Positions 21,771 through 34,448 of a DNA stretch of 64,000 nt are shown piece after piece. The notes beneath the pieces are model-generated. The model was given only the letters and a program-made list of their open reading frames with translations, was not told the DNA's origin and searched no databases. The first letter of the stretch is position 1; each line of letters begins with the position of its first letter. Location of the stretch: positions 20,728,726 to 20,792,725 of the forward strand of contig CM060850.1 of assembly GCA_030737835.1 (NCBI GenBank), read 5' to 3'. The translations under genes and the position numbers were made by a program. The DNA comes from Acorus gramineus. Its lineage: Eukaryota; Streptophyta; Magnoliopsida; Acorales; Acoraceae.

Positions 21771-24700
21771 TGTTATGCCTGTGTCATTTGGAGCCTTATT
21801 TTTCGATGGGAGTTGCTAAAATTTTTGGCTTTTAGCTACCTACAGGAGTTGGAGTGCTCTGATTGCATAATTGTTCTGCTGTTACTGACATTGTCCTACC
21901 TGTAAATTTTTGTTGCATTCTGACATCTTTTTTGAAGTAATGCAATTTCGATTGATATTTGGATTTAATTTTGTTAATATCTAAGATGAAGAGGTTTAAA
22001 TCTAATTTTGTCATAGGATATTCAGTTTTGAGTTAGCTATCTTAAAAAAGTGGAATTAGGTCAATTGGATTCATGTAGCAAAAGTTATGGGTATTTGTCC
22101 AATTATACCCGGGGATGAGAAAATCCTGGCAGCAGCTCTGTTTGATGTTTAGCTCATATTTAGGAATAGCTGGAGGGGTTATTTGATCTTGGCAAAAACA
22201 TGAAAGTTGTATATAATCTTCTTGGCTTTCGAATGGATTTTGAATTGTGCAATTCGGAGCTATATGGTGCAAGATATGGCCGTTCTAGTGAAGCATGTCC
22301 AGAATTTCTTGTCAGGGACGATTTGATCCTTTCAACCCCCTTTATTTTCATTAAAAGCCCCCTATTTGTTATTGAATCTCTCTCTCTCTCAAGAAAAAGA
22401 AATCCATCTGAGGCTTCTTTTTCTCTTCTGTCCCTCTCATGTGTGTGTGTTAAAAAGAGAAATAGAAGGAGAAGGTGATGGAGAAGAAGAAGCACTTGAA
22501 GGAAGAGCAAGGTTTGTGTGTGCATATGTTGTGTTGTTGCCTCTTCTTTCTCCTCCTCCTCTAGCTCCCTCATGTATCCCCTGTTTCCCCTCCCCTCTAG
22601 TTCAGCAAGAAGAAGAGAGGGTAAGATTGAGGTGGTGGTAGTGGTGGTGGTGGTCGAGGTGGTCGTGGGCACGCGTGTGAGCTCCCACATCTCCCCTTCC
22701 CCCCCCTCTGTTGGTAAGCTTTCCCCTCTTCTTTCTACTGGTTTTTTCAGCACATGTGGGTATGTGTGGGTGCTGTTGGGAGAGTGATGTTAGGTGTAAT
22801 TGCTGCTGCACATGAGTTGTTTGTGTTTATGCATGAATGGTGTGGCTTTGTGTTGTAAATAAGGCAGATTTTCTGTCTCCTTAAGATCCTTGTGAATCGG
22901 GTACCTAGAGGCATATTTTGAGGCTTGTGTCTTCATGTAATATGATTATCTATGTGTCTAAATGTTATATATGAAATTTGGTATCATTATGATACCTATG
23001 TTGTGAGTTAGAACCTATTTTTACATGGATTGTCCAGATTCACGAGGGAATTGACTTGCTTCTGGAAATATTTTATTGCGGGCTTGTAGAGGCAAAATTA
23101 TGTTATAATGTCTGCATGGATTATGATCCCAGAATTTCAGAGAATGTGTATGATTTATTTCATAATATTTGGATGTGTATTTGGTGCTGTGGAGATCAAA
23201 TAGTACAGCTGGTTGCAACAGGTTTACCAGTTTTGCTTGATTGTGTGTCAAGGAGTTTTTATGCATGTTGTGAAAACAATCAAGAGTTAGGTAGTCTTTG
23301 TGTGAAGTACTCACCCCCTTTTGATGCCCTTGCCTTACAGATCTCGTTGGTTCGATGCGCGATGACCTGGGTATCGGTGAGTGGTTTGATCCAACCCTTC
23401 TGGAAGCGTTGGATACACGTAGTCATGCGTTGCGCATCTGTTGGGCACCCTGACTATACTACTTATTTAGATAAGTAGTGTGGTCATGTCTGACCCATAA
23501 TATGCTAGCTATTTGCATGCTAGGTTATTATAGCTCGTATATTGCGTAGAACCCTCTTATTCTACCTTATACTGGCCTATGTATAGTATTTATGTGTGAA
23601 TGATTATGGTTGCATGTATCTTGTGTGTTTATATAAGTGAATAGAATATGGCATGACTTAGGTAGTCCCTTCTAGTAATACTACCCTATTATTAGTAATA
23701 TCCAGCATGATTAAGCCTGGGTTAATAAACAGGCACATGCCTAATATTCCCTTGCAATAAGAGTTTAGGGCGTGGTGTAGTTGTCGCGCCCATGCTAATA
23801 GGGCAAAGCTATGACTAACTTCTAGAGATGATAAGCACTCTCTCGCCCTCTCTCTTTGTGCGAACTGAGTAAGTAGATGTGGTTCCTACTTGACTCAGGT
23901 TCGTTTGGGAATATTGGCATGCACCTGTTAATGCGCGAGATCGCGCTTGACCCTTTCCTTTTAAGTTGGTGATATCCAACGCATGTTAGGGTATACTTGT
24001 ATGCTTGTATGACTAATGGCCTTGTATGCATGTTTAATTAGGCCATACCATGTATGCATGATATGTTGTTTATGCTTTTATCCATGTTAGGGAGTACCCC
24101 CATGATTATTTATTATGTTATCGTGCATGTGGTTTATGTACATAACTACGGTAGAATTCTTCTATTATGTTATGCGCATGTTAGACTAATTGTGCCTACC
24201 CGTGCTAGGCGTGGGTATGACCCTTAGTCGGGTTGTACCTTATTAGTTAGAGCGCAAGCGATGTAATCGCCCTTGCATCCGTGTGATGCACTCATATGGA
24301 ATTCAAGAGAATTCATTACTCTATCAGTTTTGTGAAACCAATGGCCATGGCATTAATTTAGGCCTACCCATGCCAGGCGCGTGTATGAACCGTCTGTTGG
24401 GTTATATGCCTTTTGGCTTATTTCTGCGCGAGAGCAGAGGTAACTCCTCGCATCTGAGCGATGCATCTGTATGGGAGTTCAAGAGTCTTCGATATCATCG
24501 GTATGTGATTATCGAGAGTAGTTGACTTTTTCATTGGGTTTGCTTTGTGAAATGGAGTATTTCCTCCCAATATCGTCCATGTTGAAGCGCCCCGGGTTGT
24601 AGCTATCTTGATAGAGGGCCCCACCTATAGATACTATCAATGCATATGGCAAGATGTACTGCTCATGGGAGTATACCAGGTAGAGGCTACCTGGGAGAGG

Positions 24701-25252
24701 GCTAACGAATGATATTGCGAGTGTGGAATCGTTCTCCTCTTCGTCGAATCTGTGTCGATGCAGCCTGGTGTTGTAGCTGTCATGACAGAGGGCCCCCACC
24801 TGTAGGTACAATCGATGCATGCAGCAAGCTGTACTGATCATGGGAGTATACCAGGGAGAGGCTACTCGGGAGAGGGTTACCGGATGACGAAGGGCGTAGA
24901 GCAAATGGATTTATCCCAAAAGTCCCAAGGGTCACCCCTCCAGGGGCTAGGGTGAGGATGAGTTGAAGTCACGTCGTCACGTGACTCTAATACCATTCGA
25001 GTATACTCTGGGTATGTTACGCCTAACGCTTGAGGTATCGTAGTGTATCTCTACCTCATAGCGGAAGGACTTGTTGGACTATGTTATGTTTAACGCTTAA
25101 GGTATCATAGTGTATCTCTACCTCGTAGTTGTTAGACTTGTTGTATCTTGTTATCCAGTAAACACCATGTGTTATGGTTAACAGTTGTTCCTCCCCGAGT
25201 GTCCCAAGAGCCTCCCTCTGGGAGTGAGGGCGGGGGCGAGGTTGGTCACGCC
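21771..25252 (+). mobile_element. LTR of gypsy family D, copy D2 (long form, 3'-truncated by D3)
   Basis: It begins TGTTATGCCTGTGTC. The first 1.4 kb is collinear with D1 (CT/GT-rich block about 22380-22700, ATGCATGAATGGTG block near 22830). It then carries about 2 kb lacking from D1 and D3, including the 36-nt block 23341-23376 between CAG and GTGAGT and a donor-like GTAAGC at 22714. At 25253 LTR D3 starts. No coding region is seen; frames in the CT-rich part are low complexity. Confidence 0.75.
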
Positions 25253-26482
25253 TGTTGTGCCTGTGTCATTTGGAGCACTCTGATTGAAAATTTGGGTACA
25301 TAAATTTTTCCTAGAAGTTATGTATTCCTGATTTGGTATTTGGATTTGATTTTGTTAAAATCCAAGATGAAGAGGTTTAAATATGATTTTATTATGAGAT
25401 GTCCAGTTTTGAGTTAGCTTTCGTACAGAAGTGGAATTAGATCAACTAGATTCTTGTAGTAAAAGTTATGGGTATTTTTCCAAGTATACCCCGGGGAGGG
25501 AAATTCTGGCAGCAGCCCTGTTCTATGTTTAGCTCTAATTTCGGAATAGCTGGAGAGATTATTTGATCTTGGCATGAACATGAAAGTTGTAGATAATCTT
25601 CTTGGCTTTCCAACGGAATTGGAATTGTGCAATTCGGAGCTATATCGAGGAAGTTATGGCTGTTCCAGTGAAGCATGCACAGAATTTCTAATCAAAGGGT
25701 GACTAGGTCATTTCCCTCCTTCCTTAGATATTTATGTGTGCAACAAATATCTTCTCTCTCTCTCTCTCTCCCTCTCACTCCCACGTCTAAATCTTGCTCT
25801 CTCTTCCTCTCTCTCAAGCCCCCCTAGGTGTTTGTGTTTATTCCCCAAAGAGAAGAGAAGGAGATGGTGAAGGAAGAAGAGAAGGGTTGTGCATATGTGT
25901 TGTCGATCCTTCTCTCTCAAGCTCTGATACCATGAGGGTTGGGGTGAGGTTGGTCGCGCCGCCGCGTGACCCAGTTATCCATGGGTTTTCACCCATGTTT
26001 TCCTTCAAAGGAAATTGATTGTGTATTTGAACTGTAGAATGGTGATTGGTTTCAGCCACTCACTGAGCTTGTAGCTCACCCCTCGCATACTGTTTCTTTT
26101 CAGGGGCAGTGTTGGGCGTGGAGCTGGAGCTTCCTGTGGCGTGGTCTTATGGGCGTGGAGCGTTCTGCCGGCGGGTGGCGAGTGCGAGGCTGTCAGCATT
26201 CCTAGAGTCAGTTATGCCTTGTAAATCGTGCATGTGGCACAGGTTGTATTTTTCTTTGGTCTAGACTTGGCTTTTACAGGACATTGATTGTGTATTCGGG
26301 TCTGTAATAATGTTTTTGATTTACAGACATTGTTATATATTATGCTTCCGCTTTTCAGTCAGTTATCATTATCTTGCTTTGCCGCCTTGTGTATTGTTGT
26401 TGGTGTCTTTATTGACCTCAGGTATTGATAGCTGATATTTATTATTGCCACGTCTCGGGGACGGCCGCCCTGGGGCGTGACA
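25253..26482 (+). repeat. 5' LTR of gypsy family D, copy D3, with primer site
   Basis: It starts TGTTGTGCCTGTGTC and ends GGGGCGTGACA, then AAAGTTGGTATCAGAGC, the initiator tRNA-Met primer site, follows. The CACTGAGCTTGTAGCTCACCCC motif lies near 26056. At 1230 bp it is far shorter than D2, so it is either an internally deleted LTR or a short subfamily. Confidence 0.78.
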
Positions 26483-28403
26483 AAAGTTGGTATCAGAGCC
26501 TGGTCCTGTCAGAGCCTAAGTCTAGTCGTATAGATGATGAGTCGTAGGATTGTCATCCGAGTACTCTTGTTTTAGAAGTTATCTTAGGTTGTTGACATGC
26601 CTCCTCGCATCCGTTGACGTGGACGTGACCCCCTGGACCCACCCTTAAGTTGTCGACTGGGTCGACTGGTTAGGGTCAGTTGTTAGATCTCTTGTGCGGG
26701 ATTAAGGTTTGGGTAGGAGATTCCAGCCTAGTAGTGTGATAGTGATGAATTGGTTGCAATTTCTAAGGTATAGATTGCGTCTCGATAATGGAGCTTCTTC
26801 CCCGTGCATCGGTATCGCTAGTAACCATGGAGTTCGCGTGCGGCGCCAGTGTAAAGTGTTGAGGATGTGGCGTAGTGCTCATTAAGGGCGATGTCTTCTT
26901 CCAGTCTTCCTACTCAGGATTAAGGGGCCTTGCAGGGTCAGCGTTGAGACCCGGGCTAGGGTACTCTGTGTTCCTTGTTTGGTTGTCGGGATATCCTATA
27001 TCGGGACCTCATGGTGCCCTCCCAAGGTTCTTTTCCCAGTCAAGGAATACCTTAGAAGCATCAAATTGATGGTGGATTTTTCCCTCTCACTTGGAAGGTG
27101 CTGTAGCGAGTGGTGATGCGTACGATCGGGATTGGGTGCATCCTATTGCAGCTCAGTGGGCGATCGCTAGTGGACAGGGTTCCATAGTGGCATCTGGAGT
27201 CGCTTCGATATATCATTGTGCGTTGTAGCTGCCCGGTTGAGGCCAGAGCCCTGTGAGGTGCTCCCAGATACTATGCTTGTGGTGCGCCCATATGGCAGAG
27301 ATAGTAGGCTTGGGAGGCTACCAGGTAGAGGCCACACCGGGAGAGTGCTGCTAAATGATGTCGAGAGCGTGGACTCCCCGTGATGAATTTGCCCATGGAG
27401 TGCAGGATGCTGGAGTTCCAATGGTTGTAGATGAGTGACCTATCTCTGGCGGCATGTGAAGCACAGTTGTGGATACTGTCGCGTTTTGCCCCACATTGGT
27501 CGCGAATAAGGAGACGCGATGCTAGCGTTCGTGATGGGACTCAACCGCCCTATCAGATAGGTGACGTCGCATAGGCATTGTCGAGGTTCGACGACCCCCT
27601 TATTGCGTGTCTTGTAGATTAAGTGCGGTTGAGCGACTTACCAAGCGTGTAAGTGTCATCATGAGCGCCAGACATGCGGAGCATAATCTGAACTTAATTG
27701 TGTGTGGTGTTGTTTTGATCTCCCCATGGAGGTTGAAGATCAATTACCTTTGCCGCGAATTGATGATCTATTTGACCAGCTCTAAGAGCGAGTGTCTGCT
27801 GTTAGATCGATCTTCGCACAAGGGTACCACAAGTTAGAGATCCGAGAGTTGGACATCCCGTAGATGGCCTTTCGTGACCGATCAGGCACTGCGAGTTTTA
27901 AGTACTGCCGTCGGGGTTGACGAATGCGCTGGATGCCTTCGTGGATCTCAAAAGTTTTATTGGGCCTCCGTGGACTACTTTGAGGTAGTCTTCATTGAGA
28001 TTGTTGTGGTGTGATGAAAAAGGTGATATGGGTGACCTTGTTTCCCCAGGTTGGCATGCCCTCAGGCAAAGTTCGAGAATCATCATTGAGTGGAAAGCGT
28101 CAGTCCATCGAGATTCCTCAGTGGACGTGGGAGTGGGTTATCAGGGATTGTTGCGGACTCGCTAATGTCACGTTCGGGTCACGACGCCGTCTAGGTGATC
28201 ATTGACCGACTGACTAAGTCCGCGCTTCCCTCCCTAATCCAACTGATTGAGTCTCTGGACGCCTTGACGTGGGTTTTCACCTTCGCGATTGTTCGTCTTC
28301 ATGGCACTCCAGTCGGCGCTATTTTCGGTTGAGATGCGAGGGTTACTTTGAGGTTGTGGCGCAGCCTTTGGCGCGAGCCTCCATTTAAGTATAGCGTTTC
28401 ATC
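26483..28403 (+). pseudogene. Decayed internal region of Tekay-like element (gag start and RT remnants)
   Basis: Near 26597 ATGCCTCCTCGC matches the gag start of B2. Around 27725-27990 the three frames together recall a gypsy RT: LPRIDDLFDQL, then GYHKLEIRELDIP, then MAFRDRSG, with several stops between. Around 26930-27030 there is a piece resembling the middle of LTR B (GAGACCCGGGCTAGGGTACTC). No frame is intact and large parts are missing. The remainder (27030-27700) has nothing recognisable. Confidence 0.6.
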
Positions 28404-29647
28404 TGTCACGCCCCAGGGCCTCAGTAATCACTGGAGAAAAATATTATGCGAGGGGTGAGCCACACGCTCAGTGAATAGCACAACCCATGCATCACAATTT
28501 ATATTAACCACAATAATCAAATCAAAAGCCTCAAAGTGGCATGAACAACACAAATCCAGTGGGTCGCTACATCGCCAAACCACCACACCCTCACCCTCAC
28601 CCCTCAATAGGTGACATAGGATATTGGGACTTACAAGGCTGATAATCATCCATACACAAATCCAGTGGGTCGCCACATCGCCGACCCACCACACCCTCAC
28701 CCTCACCCCTCAATAGGTGACATAGGATATTGGGACTGATTAGGCTGTTGGTCACCCTTGGTCCACCGATAGTCTCTCCTCCACTCCGTAGGTCGCTTGG
28801 CCACTCCCACATTCAGCACAGTCCATCCCAAATCAGGAGGTGCCTACTGATGGGAGCCCTCTCACGGGACGACCTTTCTAACGCTGAGGCAGTCTCTACA
28901 CGGATCCAACGAAGGGAACATAACAGCCTATCCATACGCATATGATCCACTCGGATCCGCCGACAACACATCTCAACAACTCTAATGTCTTGAATTCTTC
29001 AGAATTCCTCCAGGGCGCATAACCAAGATGCGGGGAAAATATAAGATAATAATGAGGAAAAGAAACCTTGGGAGGGCAACCTGAGGTCCCGATATAGGAC
29101 ATCCCGACAACCAAACAAGGAACACGGAGTACCCTAGCCCGGGTCTCAATGTTGGCCTCGCAAGGCCCCCTTAATATTCCCCAAGGCATACTAATAGACA
29201 TATGCTCGCATTTAATTAATAAATCAAACTAGTAGGACACATGCATAGGTCGAGGCTTTCCTACGATAACAAGGTGACAGGATGCACGGCTCTTACACAT
29301 ATCCTATGGGTGCAAGTCCCTAACATACAAGTCTAGGGTGGCATGCAGTCTACACATTAATCATGCTTACATAGATTACAAAGTTACCAAGTTAATATTA
29401 ACTATGGTGCCCCAGGGGAGGACGGTATACGCCCAAGTGCATATAGCGCCTCCCAACTGGGTTGGGTTGTCCCACTCACCAATATCCGGGTCGTCGCGCG
29501 ACCGTTCGACAAGATCTGCAAGACAGGGTAATCAACTTGGTGAGTAAAATACACAAATACCACAAAAATACACTAAAAATACCCAACACTCGGACAAGCG
29601 TACATACGGCCTGTACGCACGCGAGTCTGGGCACCCCGACTCACTCG
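28404..29647 (-). mobile_element. Partial family B LTR, reversed, internally deleted
   Basis: It begins TGTCACGCCCCAGGG, the reverse complement of the B LTR end, jumps over several hundred bases to the CTCAGTAATCACTGG region, and then follows the B LTR backwards to about CCGACTCACTC (29645). The 5' half, including the GC-rich block, is absent. It retains the conserved 36-nt block (29480-29515) with CAG and GTGAGT borders on the minus strand. Confidence 0.85.
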
Positions 29648-29657
29648 CGATTCTGTT

Positions 29658-30173
29658 ATGGATGACATGTCTCAGCAACATCAAGAAGAATTCCTTAACA
29701 CACTCACCCCAAATGGATTACCACCTCATGAGTTGATTCTAAAGCTAAATTTTTCAATAATGTTGCTTAGGAATATTGATCCTCCCTCAAGACTTTCAAA
29801 TGGTACAAGATTGTTATGCAAGGGTTTTCAAGCAAACGTGATTGATGCAGAAATTGCTTCTGGTCAGTATTGTGGCAAAAGAATTTTTATCCCTTGCATC
29901 CCATTGCAAACAGCAGATAGTGATGCACTCCCTTTCAAATTTTAAAGAAAACAGTTCCCTATTCATTTGTGTTTTGCAATGACAATTAATAAAGCGCAGG
30001 GACAAACACTAAAAAGTGTTGGTATATACTTGCTAGAACCTGTTTTCTCACATGGACAACTTTACGTTGCTTTGTCTAGGGCAAAATGTAGTCAAAACAC
30101 AAAAGTGTTGATTAAACCTGGCATTAAAAACATGACAGACTGTTCATACACTAGAAATATTGTTTATAAATAA
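29658..30173 (+). pseudogene. Helitron helicase (Pif1-like) C-terminal fragment
   Basis: The frame 29658-29945 reads EFLNTLTPNGLPPHELILKL and NGTRLLCKGFQANVIDAEIA, hallmarks of the C-terminal part of plant Helitron helicases. After one in-frame TAA (29943-29945) the same frame continues (29946-30173) with [20 protein letters not shown] and [12 protein letters not shown], the last helicase motifs. In intact elements RepHel drives rolling-circle transposition. Here Rep and helicase motifs I-IV are absent and the single nonsense codon splits what remains. Confidence 0.9.
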
Positions 30174-30285
30174 TTGTTAGACCATGGTGGGTTGGTACTT
30201 TCTGTTGTCATTTATCCTATGTTTGAGGATTCATATATTATTATTTGCAATTAATAAATTTTTTATTGTTTTTCATTTGGACAGA

Positions 30286-33240
30286 TGGATCAGTAGAATG
30301 AACATTCTCTCTTTGGTATCAATGAAAGTAACAAAAATCTAAAGCTGAAGCTTGAAGTCATTAGAAAAACTCCACCAAAAATATCAAGCATTAGAAAAAA
30401 GGAATACTTGAATCTCATATTTGCCGATGCACAAGTGAGGCTTTTTACAATTTCATTTTATGTCAAATGTGTATTTGTTTCAAATCATAAATAACACTAA
30501 CAAAATTTTGTTTCCAGGGAAAGATGATCCAAGATACACTTTTTGATGATGATATCAAACTTTTTGATGGACTTCTCAACATGCGATCTGTCTATTATAT
30601 CTCCAACACAAGGATTACAAAGATTGATCCACGGTATCGATGCGTTGATAATGACTATCAGCTCATATTCCATCAGGGAACCATTGTAGAAGAGCTCTCA
30701 GAGGATCTTCTACATTGCCAGAAGAATGTCCAAACTTTGTCTCTCTTCAAGATCATCAGGCCCTTTCAAAATTAGAAAATTTTGGTATGAAAATTAAACA
30801 ATACTTTGTTTTTTCCTAAATTATCTATTCAACTTTTACTTCTTTTGATATCAATCAACATGATGAGGATCATCAGATAAACATACAAATAGAGATATAT
30901 GTTGACATTTTACATATTTATTAATTAGTAGCCTCAATTTAATAATGATATGACCCTAATACATATGCAACTTGGATAGTTGACTTACCTTTGAAGATAG
31001 AATAGATGATATTTTAACTTTCAAAGCACAATGATGGATTCTAAAATTTACATGCAATGGTTATGTTGCAAGTTAATTATATTATATCATATTTTTAAAT
31101 TCTTCAAAATTTACTTGTTGTACATGGCTCTTCAAAAGTATAATAATGAACACATTAGCTCTTCTATATAAAAGTCAAATCTCTTTTTTCATCCATGTAA
31201 TGCTATATTTAGAATTTCATTTATTTACTATTCACTTATCCTCTTATACAAGAAAAATGCTTGCTTGTTTTATGAAACATGTTCAAACCTCAAAACCATT
31301 TATGCAATGGAAAACTTCAAAGATATACTTGTTTTCTTATTGACTGTCATGAGAGAAAGATATGTGAAGCAAAGAAAGACATTGGTACAAGATCTGGTGG
31401 TTGTCGATAAAGAGTATGATTTAGCTCCTTTTCTCCTTATTTTATCATTAAGTACAATAAAATCTTTTCATGTTAACATATATTTCTCCAATGCAACAGG
31501 TTGAAACCGATAAAATTGACACTGTGGGAAAATTGTGCAACTGAATATGGACCAATTTTATATGATTGTGTTGATAGTATTCCATTGATTTCAGTGACAA
31601 AAGTGAAGATCAGCAAATATCAAGGTTATATTTCCTTGCACATCATTCCTTAATGGGTATTTTTATTATGCTATTGTCATTTCTCTTGGATAATAATTTT
31701 TTTATTTATGTTATACATCAATTGATATGCAGGTGTTGATTCTTTATCAACAACAATTATTTTGAAACTCCTTGTAAACCCAAAAATACCAGAAGCTGAA
31801 GACATTTTGGCATGGTGAGCATTCCAATTTAGGCAATGTCTGTTTTATGGATTGGACATTCTTAGCATGAATTTGTTCTATGCAAGAGAGCCAAAAACAT
31901 CCAATCGTTGGAAGCATTGAGGGGTTTCAAAATGCCTAGATAGTAGGTCCATCTAACAAAGTTGTGCCTAAACTATCGAAAGACATGAATGCTATATTTG
32001 AGCACTTTAAGACCTATAAAGAAGCACAGGTAGCCGACTATTTTCATGTACTCATCATGTATTTGAATTTGCGGATAAGTAAAATCTACCATTTAATTAA
32101 TATTGGATGGCATTTTAATTTTATGTTTGCAAAAAAAATTTACAGGATGTTATACATCGTCTTAAGGCAACAATAACAAGAGTCCTCTCAGACAGTGACT
32201 TTTGGTACATGTCATGCAATCGTTGTGCAAAGAAAACAACACACACCTACCAGACTAACTTTCACTGTGGCCTTTGTGATTTCAAAATCTGTGTTGCTAC
32301 ACCACGGTGAGTCTTCCTCATTGATTGTTATGTTAATGTTTTCTTCTACAATACTATGATTTGCAATACATCTCTTGTTTATGCATATAATTTATGCGCT
32401 GCGGTTTTATGTTATATATTTGTATTTTTTATCATTTGTTCTACAAATCATACAGTATGTTACTCATTATCTTCCTTCTCTTCATGTCTTATTGCTTGTT
32501 TTGCAATTTCAATCATATTATATTCATACATTCAATATTTTTGTTCCTATCAAATTATATTTACATATTTAGTATATCCTATTTTTATGTCCATCCAGAT
32601 TTTAAAACAATCTTCTTCCAAATTTTTTAAAAATAATGAGTTTTATTATTATTTTTATCAGCCTTCGAGTATGTTAGGTTACATGGCTAAATATAAATCC
32701 ATATGTAAATATAGAGAAGGAAATAAACAAAAAAAACTTGACAATGTGGATGTGTAGAGTAGTGGTTGACATAGAGATTGGGAAAGATGGAAAATTTGAT
32801 CCAGGGACGTGTATGCTTCTTCCCCATCATTGTTGATGAGATTAAGATATAAATTAACTGAATACATATTTTGTTATGCTCAACATCCTTCCATTCTCTG
32901 AGTTGATCAAAAATATATTACTCTCTATGTAGTTATCTACTAAAGATTAAATTGACTGACTCCAGTTCAAGCGCATGGGTCACACTTTTTGGAGATGTGG
33001 TAGAGAATTTATTGGGATGCAAGCTGGATGATTTAATCCAATTTGACAATATGGTGAAATCTTTATATCTGATTTTTAATCTCTTGAATTATTGTATAAA
33101 TTATCAAATAAAATTATTATTATTGTTCATGCATAACAGGAGCATCCAAAACTATATAGATGACATAGTACTAAAGGCTATTTCTTCAATGTTAAATGCT
33201 CAAAGGATAGATTTAAAAACATGGCTAGATTGAATGTGTT
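30286..33240 (+). pseudogene. RPA70-like single-stranded DNA-binding protein pseudogene (Helitron-carried)
   Basis: Exon-like pieces in order: about 30286-30434 (ATG then TAG at codon 4); 30518-30772 (KMIQDTLFDDDIKLFDGLL, VYYISNTRITK, an OB-fold/DUF223-like start); about 31500-31625 (KLTLWENCATEYG); about 31733-31817; about 32142-32308 with a zinc finger (CNRCAKKT...CGLCDFKIC) typical of the C-terminal OB domain of RPA1; and about 32945-33050 (SAWVTLFGDVVENLLG). Most pieces are followed by GT and preceded by AG. Plant Helitrons often carry RPA-like genes. Stops in several exons suggest it is dead. Intron boundaries are approximate. Confidence 0.7.
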
Positions 33241-34335
33241 GTCCTTGGAACGCATGATCGGTCCGATAACACCTACCAAGTTAGAAACAAAAGGACTACG
33301 TGTTTGCAAACAAGAAAGCCATGAATGATCAATCACTAAAGAAGCTGTTGTATATAGTTATTTTGCCATGATGTCTTTTGATTCACATTGATGAATGATG
33401 ATCGTTTTGAAGCATCTACATATGTGGCTATGTGGCTGGTGTAGCATCTTTTTGTACTCTTCTATCACATCAAACATCAACTGAATGGTAAGCAAACGTG
33501 TCAATATGATTAAAAATTTAATCTTTATATATTCTATTATGCACAGATGTATTCCTTCATACTTAAATACATGTGTCTTCCTCAAAAAAAAATTTCCGTT
33601 TCCATGTTGCATTCCCATATAATAAATGCTCATATGTAATCTATGTGTTCCCATGTAATTTTACTAATTATATTACAAACTTCAATGTTTTTATTAATTT
33701 TAACCATTCTACCGTACAATAGTTTTACCATGACTAATTTTTGGTTTGCATCTTTGTACAGGTTATCTTATTCAGTTTGCTGGTGGGTTTGCTCTACATG
33801 GCTAGATCCATGGAGTATGTTTTTGTATGGTTTAGTTCTTTTTTGTTTAGTGTGGATGTTTTTAAACACTTTGTGATGTTGTATCCTTCTTAATGATGTT
33901 TTAACTATATTAATAGTAAAGATTAGGTTTGAATCAAACATGTTTTGTCATGTAAATGAGACTTTTTGTATTATGTATTTCTAAATGTTGAATGGACATG
34001 TTGTGTTGTTCAATAAAGATTTCAAATGCTATGAGATTCTAATATAATAAAATTATAGAGTATTTTTTGGATGATGTTCAGGATGTTATGAAGTCATTAA
34101 AAATAACTTTTTGAAAAATGTTGACATAAAACAATTTGTAACATATCGGTATATAATGTTTGAGACTCAACTTTTGTTTCAATTCAATTTCTATGTAACA
34201 TATCTATGATACTCCAAAACTGTAAATGACTTCAATTTTACAATTATTTTATATGTTATGAATGTCATGTACATATATAATGATTTTCACTGTTTCCACC
34301 AACCCATTACCATAATTTTTTTAAATCATATTATA
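33241..34335 (+). other. Helitron 3' noncoding region
   Basis: AT-rich. Only short frames without recognisable protein similarity are visible (for example 33643-33876, hydrophobic). It leads into the Helitron terminus. Confidence 0.55.
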
Positions 34336-34361
34336 TGTGCAAAGCACGGGCATTTAACTAG
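34336..34361 (+). other. Helitron 3' terminus: hairpin and CTAG end
   Basis: GTGCAAAGCAC forms a short stem a few bases before CTAG, and the next base is T. This matches the CTRR-T rule and the 3' hairpin of plant Helitrons. Confidence 0.82.
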
Positions 34362-34448
34362 TATATATATATATATATATATAAAAGTATGTATTTATGC
34401 ACACAACGATCAAATCTAAAACTCAAAACCATTCTTTCTGTCAAAAAA
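34362..34448 (+). promoter_or_regulatory. Core promoter and 5' leader of MADS copy 2
   Basis: A (TA)n run with a TATAAAA end (34362-34386) is followed by about 60 bases (TATGTATTTATGCACACAACG..., ending CTGTCAAAAAA) almost identical before copies 3 and 5. Sequence 5' of the TA run is Helitron, so any older upstream control region is displaced or lost. Confidence 0.7.

Larger units (their letters stand above)
29648..34361 (+). mobile_element. Helitron, 5'-truncated, with helicase and RPA-like pseudogenes
   Basis: Coding remnants of a Pif1-type Helitron helicase and of an RPA70-like protein are followed by a Helitron 3' terminus: GTGCAAAGCAC (a short hairpin), GGGCATTTAA and the terminal CTAG at 34358-34361, followed by T as Helitron targets require. 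The Rep domain and most of the helicase are missing, so the 5' end is lost, cut by the reversed B LTR. The 3' end lies 87 bases before the start codon of MADS copy 2. Confidence 0.85.

Noticed and set aside
22160-22753. 197-codon minus-strand frame
   Set aside because: Covers the CT/GT-rich part of LTR D2; threonine and leucine runs reflect simple repeats.
32356-32757. 133-codon hydrophobic frame that might be a membrane protein
   Set aside because: It lies in an AT-rich intron-like part of the Helitron RPA pseudogene. Its composition follows the T-rich bases and three phases look alike.
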